Assembly (NCBI RefSeq): GCF_020521235.1
Contig: NZ_BLAY01000029.1
Location: 1 to 64,000 of the forward strand
DNA: 64,000 nucleotides
Direction of reading: 5' to 3'
DNA from: Microseira wollei NIES-4236
GTDB taxonomy: Bacteria > Cyanobacteriota > Cyanobacteriia > Cyanobacteriales > Aerosakkonemataceae
Below, piece by piece: positions 61,578-64,000 of this stretch. Both the position numbers and the translations under genes were made by a program. Within the stretch, counting starts at the first letter, position 1. The number at the start of each line of letters is the position of its first letter. A model generated the notes under the pieces. It saw only the letters and a program-made list of their open reading frames with translations. It ran no database searches and was not told the DNA's origin.

Positions 61578-62744
61578 TCAACGCCGTTTCAAACCGATTA
61601 CACTCAAAAAGAAGCTGGAAAAAATCACTTGTAAACCGAGAGCAAGACAGGTCACTGACGGAATCACTATTCGCATTGTATTGGCAGGATCTAGTTCACC
61701 AAATAAATTGGCTTTCCAAGTACTAAAAGCATAGATAGACCCAGCCATTCCAATTAACCAAAGTGCGTTGCCGACAATCAAGCCTACCTCTAAGTTGATA
61801 TAGCGAAATACCCGCTTTAATCGGGGGTCTTCAGGCAGCAGTCCCTCGCTGATGGCAAAGGCTTTGGTAAATACGGCAAAAGTTACTGTCTGAAAGCCGA
61901 TAATAATCGCTGCCGATGAGTAAAGTAGCGTATGTACTCTTGGAGTAGGTAAAAACCATAGAGTACTTATTAAACCAAGAAGCATCAGCAGCATTCCAGG
62001 ATATAGGAACAGCCAGCGTGGACTGTAAAGCAGCAAAAATCGCAAATGTCGCCAACCATCGCGCCAGCTACGCAGGTGGGGTGGACGACTGCGACCATCG
62101 GGGGATAAAGTTGTCGGTACTTCTGTAATTCGCAGCTTGTTTAGGGTTGCTTTCACCACCATTTCGCTGGCGAATTCCATCCCCGTCGTGCGTAAATTGA
62201 GTTTGGCAATCGCATCTCGATTGAATGCACGAAGTCCGCAGTGAAAATCACCGCAGGGACTGGAAAACAACAATCGCCCTATTGCTGTCAGGACTGGATT
62301 TCCTAAATATTTGTGCAAAGGTGGCATCGCCCCCGGTTTGATCCCGCCTTTGAACCGATTTCCCATTACCAGGTCATAACCTTCTCTCAGCTTTTCAATA
62401 AATGGGGTGAGGTTAGTGAAATCGTAGCTATCGTCAGAGTCGCCCATAATTACGTACTTACCGCGTGCCGCGGCAATTCCACTCATGAGGGCGCTGCCAT
62501 ATCCTTTCGCTTTTACCCGAATGACGCGAGCATTCATTTGTTTGGCAATCTCTATTGAGCCATCCGTACTGCCGTTATCCGCTACAACAATTTCACCAGA
62601 AATATTGTGTTGGGTTAAATACGATTGGGCTTTCTCGATACAAATTCCCAGAGTTTCCGCTTCGTTTAAGCAAGGCATGACGATGGAAACTTCAAGGAAT
62701 GCCGTTTCGCTTGCAGATACGCTTGCAGCTGGGGAATTCAACAT
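61578..62744 (-). CDS. GT2 family glycosyltransferase, DPM1-like, second copy
   Basis: A 388-residue enzyme with the same design as 53019-54197. It shows FLEVSIVMPCLNEAETLGIC, IVVADNGSTDGS, the metal motif in YVIMGDSDDSYDF, and CGLRAFNRDAI, followed by four C-terminal helices (about 230-385: RWLFLYPGMLLMLLGLISTL). It should make a polyprenyl-phosphate sugar. Strong divergence from the first copy (different loops, different C-terminus) shows that the duplication is old or that the copies were acquired separately, although the DNA upstream of both genes is nearly identical. It heads the second glycan group. An AGAGATG region gives a weak ribosome binding site. Confidence 0.92.
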   Translation of the reverse strand: MLNSPAASVSASETAFLEVSIVMPCLNEAETLGICIEKAQSYLTQHNISGEIVVADNGSTDGSIEIAKQMNARVIRVKAKGYGSALMSGIAAARGKYVIMGDSDDSYDFTNLTPFIEKLREGYDLVMGNRFKGGIKPGAMPPLHKYLGNPVLTAIGRLLFSSPCGDFHCGLRAFNRDAIAKLNLRTTGMEFASEMVVKATLNKLRITEVPTTLSPDGRSRPPHLRSWRDGWRHLRFLLLYSPRWLFLYPGMLLMLLGLISTLWFLPTPRVHTLLYSSAAIIIGFQTVTFAVFTKAFAISEGLLPEDPRLKRVFRYINLEVGLIVGNALWLIGMAGSIYAFSTWKANLFGELDPANTMRIVIPSVTCLALGLQVIFSSFFLSVIGLKRR

Positions 62745-62908
62745 CTCTTTCTCCTCCTCTGGATGCAGGAGATCTTTTGATTTTTAGCGGCTCCAAGTTC
62801 CGGCTTTTTGGGTAGGCAGATACACTCGACTATATGAAAACCGATTGAGCAACTTGGCTGTGTCAAGCTCTCAGGCAAATATTTGCCAAAAGGTCAGAAA
62901 AAACCGGA

Positions 62909-63711
62909 TTAGAGCATTCGCTCCAATTAACCCAGTTATATTTACCCGAAACCCTGTCGCTCCGGGTCTTAACAGCACTAAATTCTTTGTGCTGTCAAAT
63001 TGACGTCAACTTTACTACAAATTTATACTTCCAAGGTTTTGTTAACCTTTTAGGTAAGTAGACAAATCCTGATGTGTATTTGCTAGCTATATTTGCACAA
63101 GTTTTCCGAGTATGCAACCCGTTTTTCAGTATTTTTACTAAAAAAATATATTTAGATATATTAAGTTGGGATGAATGCGGATAAAAGAACCGCTAAATTA
63201 CTGATGTCAAGCGAACTCTACAGATTTGAACAGATCAAAGATGATTGAAGCTAGATTAAAGTTTCTGTAAAGTTTTAAAAGTTTGTCAAGTCAAATACAA
63301 TCAATTTTAACGTAATATGCTGTAGATAACTGTGAGTGCGGGACGATCGCCCGCAACAACGCCTAGTTATGGACAGCGAGGATGGCGTCCGCCTTGGGCG
63401 CAGATATACGCCAATTGCCGTTGATCTAAATTTCTAGCAGCGGTAAAATCGACGCCTTTAACGCGAGCAGAGATGGAAATATCAGGCTGAGTTTGAATAA
63501 ATTGATTTGGTGGCAGGGCGCGGGTGACTGCAAAAATAGCGCCCTGAAAATCTGCCTTTGCTACGTTGGCTCCCTGCAAATCTGCCATGCTCAAATCGGC
63601 GTTGCGGAAGGAAGCGCCTTGCAATTGAGCCTGGTTAAAATTAGTACCCGCAAGTCGGGTATCGCTGAGATTGGCATTTTGCAGTTTGGCGCGACTCAAA
63701 TTAGCTCCAGA
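62909..63711. repeat. long direct repeat, right copy
   Basis: The right counterpart of 54481-55314. It spans the spacer upstream of the second GT2 gene (62909-63366) and the 3' half of the intact pentapeptide-repeat gene. The short stretch just before the pentapeptide stop differs (GGGACGATCGCCCGCAACAA here against a longer insert in the left copy). No other gene lies in 62745-63366. Confidence 0.95.
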
Positions 63712-63999
63712 TAGATCGGCACCTCGCCAGTCGGATACCCTCAAGTCGGCAGACTCCAGTTGAGTCCCTACTGCGCTCACCCGCCCCAAAAGCGCCCCGT
63801 GTAGATTCGTTTTGGTTAAATTGGCTTCGGTTAAATCGGCACCCGTTAAGCTGGCATTTTCTAGGGTTGCTTGTTGTAGATTCGCCCCGATTAGCTTGGC
63901 GCTGCTAAGCTTAGCACCAGTCAGACTTGCTTGGGATAAATTCGCCCGATTCAGAATTGCGTGGATCAGGTTAGTATTTTCCATTGAGACGTTGTTTAA
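63367..63999 (-). CDS. pentapeptide-repeat protein (5' end outside the window)
   Basis: A right-handed quadrilateral beta-helix protein made of A(D/N)LxX repeats for about 165 residues (ANLSQASLTGAKLSSAKLIG, ADLTEANLTKTNLHGALLG, ADLQGANVAKADFQGAIF). A non-repeat C-terminal tail follows (ARNLDQRQLAYICAQGGRHP). The ATG at 63984 lies inside the repeat pattern: the codons before it (LNNVS) keep the five-residue spacing and stay open to the window edge, so the gene very probably starts beyond position 64000. Function unknown; pentapeptide proteins are abundant in cyanobacteria. A truncated copy of its 3' part lies at 54967-55314. Confidence 0.88.
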   Translation of the reverse strand, partial: LNNVSMENTNLIHAILNRANLSQASLTGAKLSSAKLIGANLQQATLENASLTGADLTEANLTKTNLHGALLGRVSAVGTQLESADLRVSDWRGADLSGANLSRAKLQNANLSDTRLAGTNFNQAQLQGASFRNADLSMADLQGANVAKADFQGAIFAVTRALPPNQFIQTQPDISISARVKGVDFTAARNLDQRQLAYICAQGGRHPRCP

Positions 64000-64000
64000 G

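Overview
The window comes from a cyanobacterial chromosome, most likely a filamentous one. The evidence is the abundance of the GCGATCGC (HIP1) octamer, a PEP-CTERM exported protease, a Uma2-type nuclease gene, pentapeptide-repeat and multi-PAS hybrid kinase genes, and large intergenic arrays of heptanucleotide repeats (CTAATGG, CTCATGG, CAATTAG, CAATTAC). I see no rRNA, no complete tRNA and no CRISPR array.

Positions 1-3900 hold tandem repeats, a 2-oxoglutarate/Fe(II) oxygenase and a metallo-beta-lactamase-fold protein, both on the minus strand. Positions 3900-26585 form a large class II lanthipeptide locus of the NHLP (nitrile-hydratase-like leader) type. It has three precursor peptides with double-Gly leaders, a ProcM-like LanM with a CCG zinc motif, and the three export proteins of NHLM systems (HlyD-type protein, C39 peptidase/ABC, and a second ABC with an N-terminal sensor-like region). 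Unusual extra genes lie among these: an exported sedolisin-like PEP-CTERM protease next to the precursors, a dCache-HAMP membrane sensor with no output domain, an APC-like polytopic protein, a MinD/ParA-like ATPase, an HExxH zincin and a double cyclic-nucleotide-binding protein. A precursor plus the start of the protease gene has been duplicated. A palindromic element of about 115-130 bp sits in frame inside LanM, the zincin and the second ABC protein, with a fourth copy just after the last gene.

Positions 26878-43466 are mixed chromosomal genes: a PhoD-type phosphatase, Uma2, a DUF937 protein, two IS605/IS1341-type TnpB elements (one cleanly splits a CBS-PAS hybrid histidine kinase), a membrane-anchored protein whose start is frameshifted at a T9 run, an exported propeller-like protein, an OmpA-domain protein and fmt. 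A prepilin fragment follows.

Positions 43856-64000, all minus strand, form a cell-surface glycan locus. It holds two DPM1-like GT2 enzymes, a GT4 enzyme, GtrA, FkbM and other methyltransferases (one frameshifted in an A7 run), a Gfo/Idh oxidoreductase and several GT-C-like polytopic proteins, four of which are close paralogs (one truncated). Two roughly 0.8 kb direct repeats, each carrying part of a pentapeptide-repeat gene and the region upstream of a GT2 gene, show that part of this locus arose by segmental duplication.
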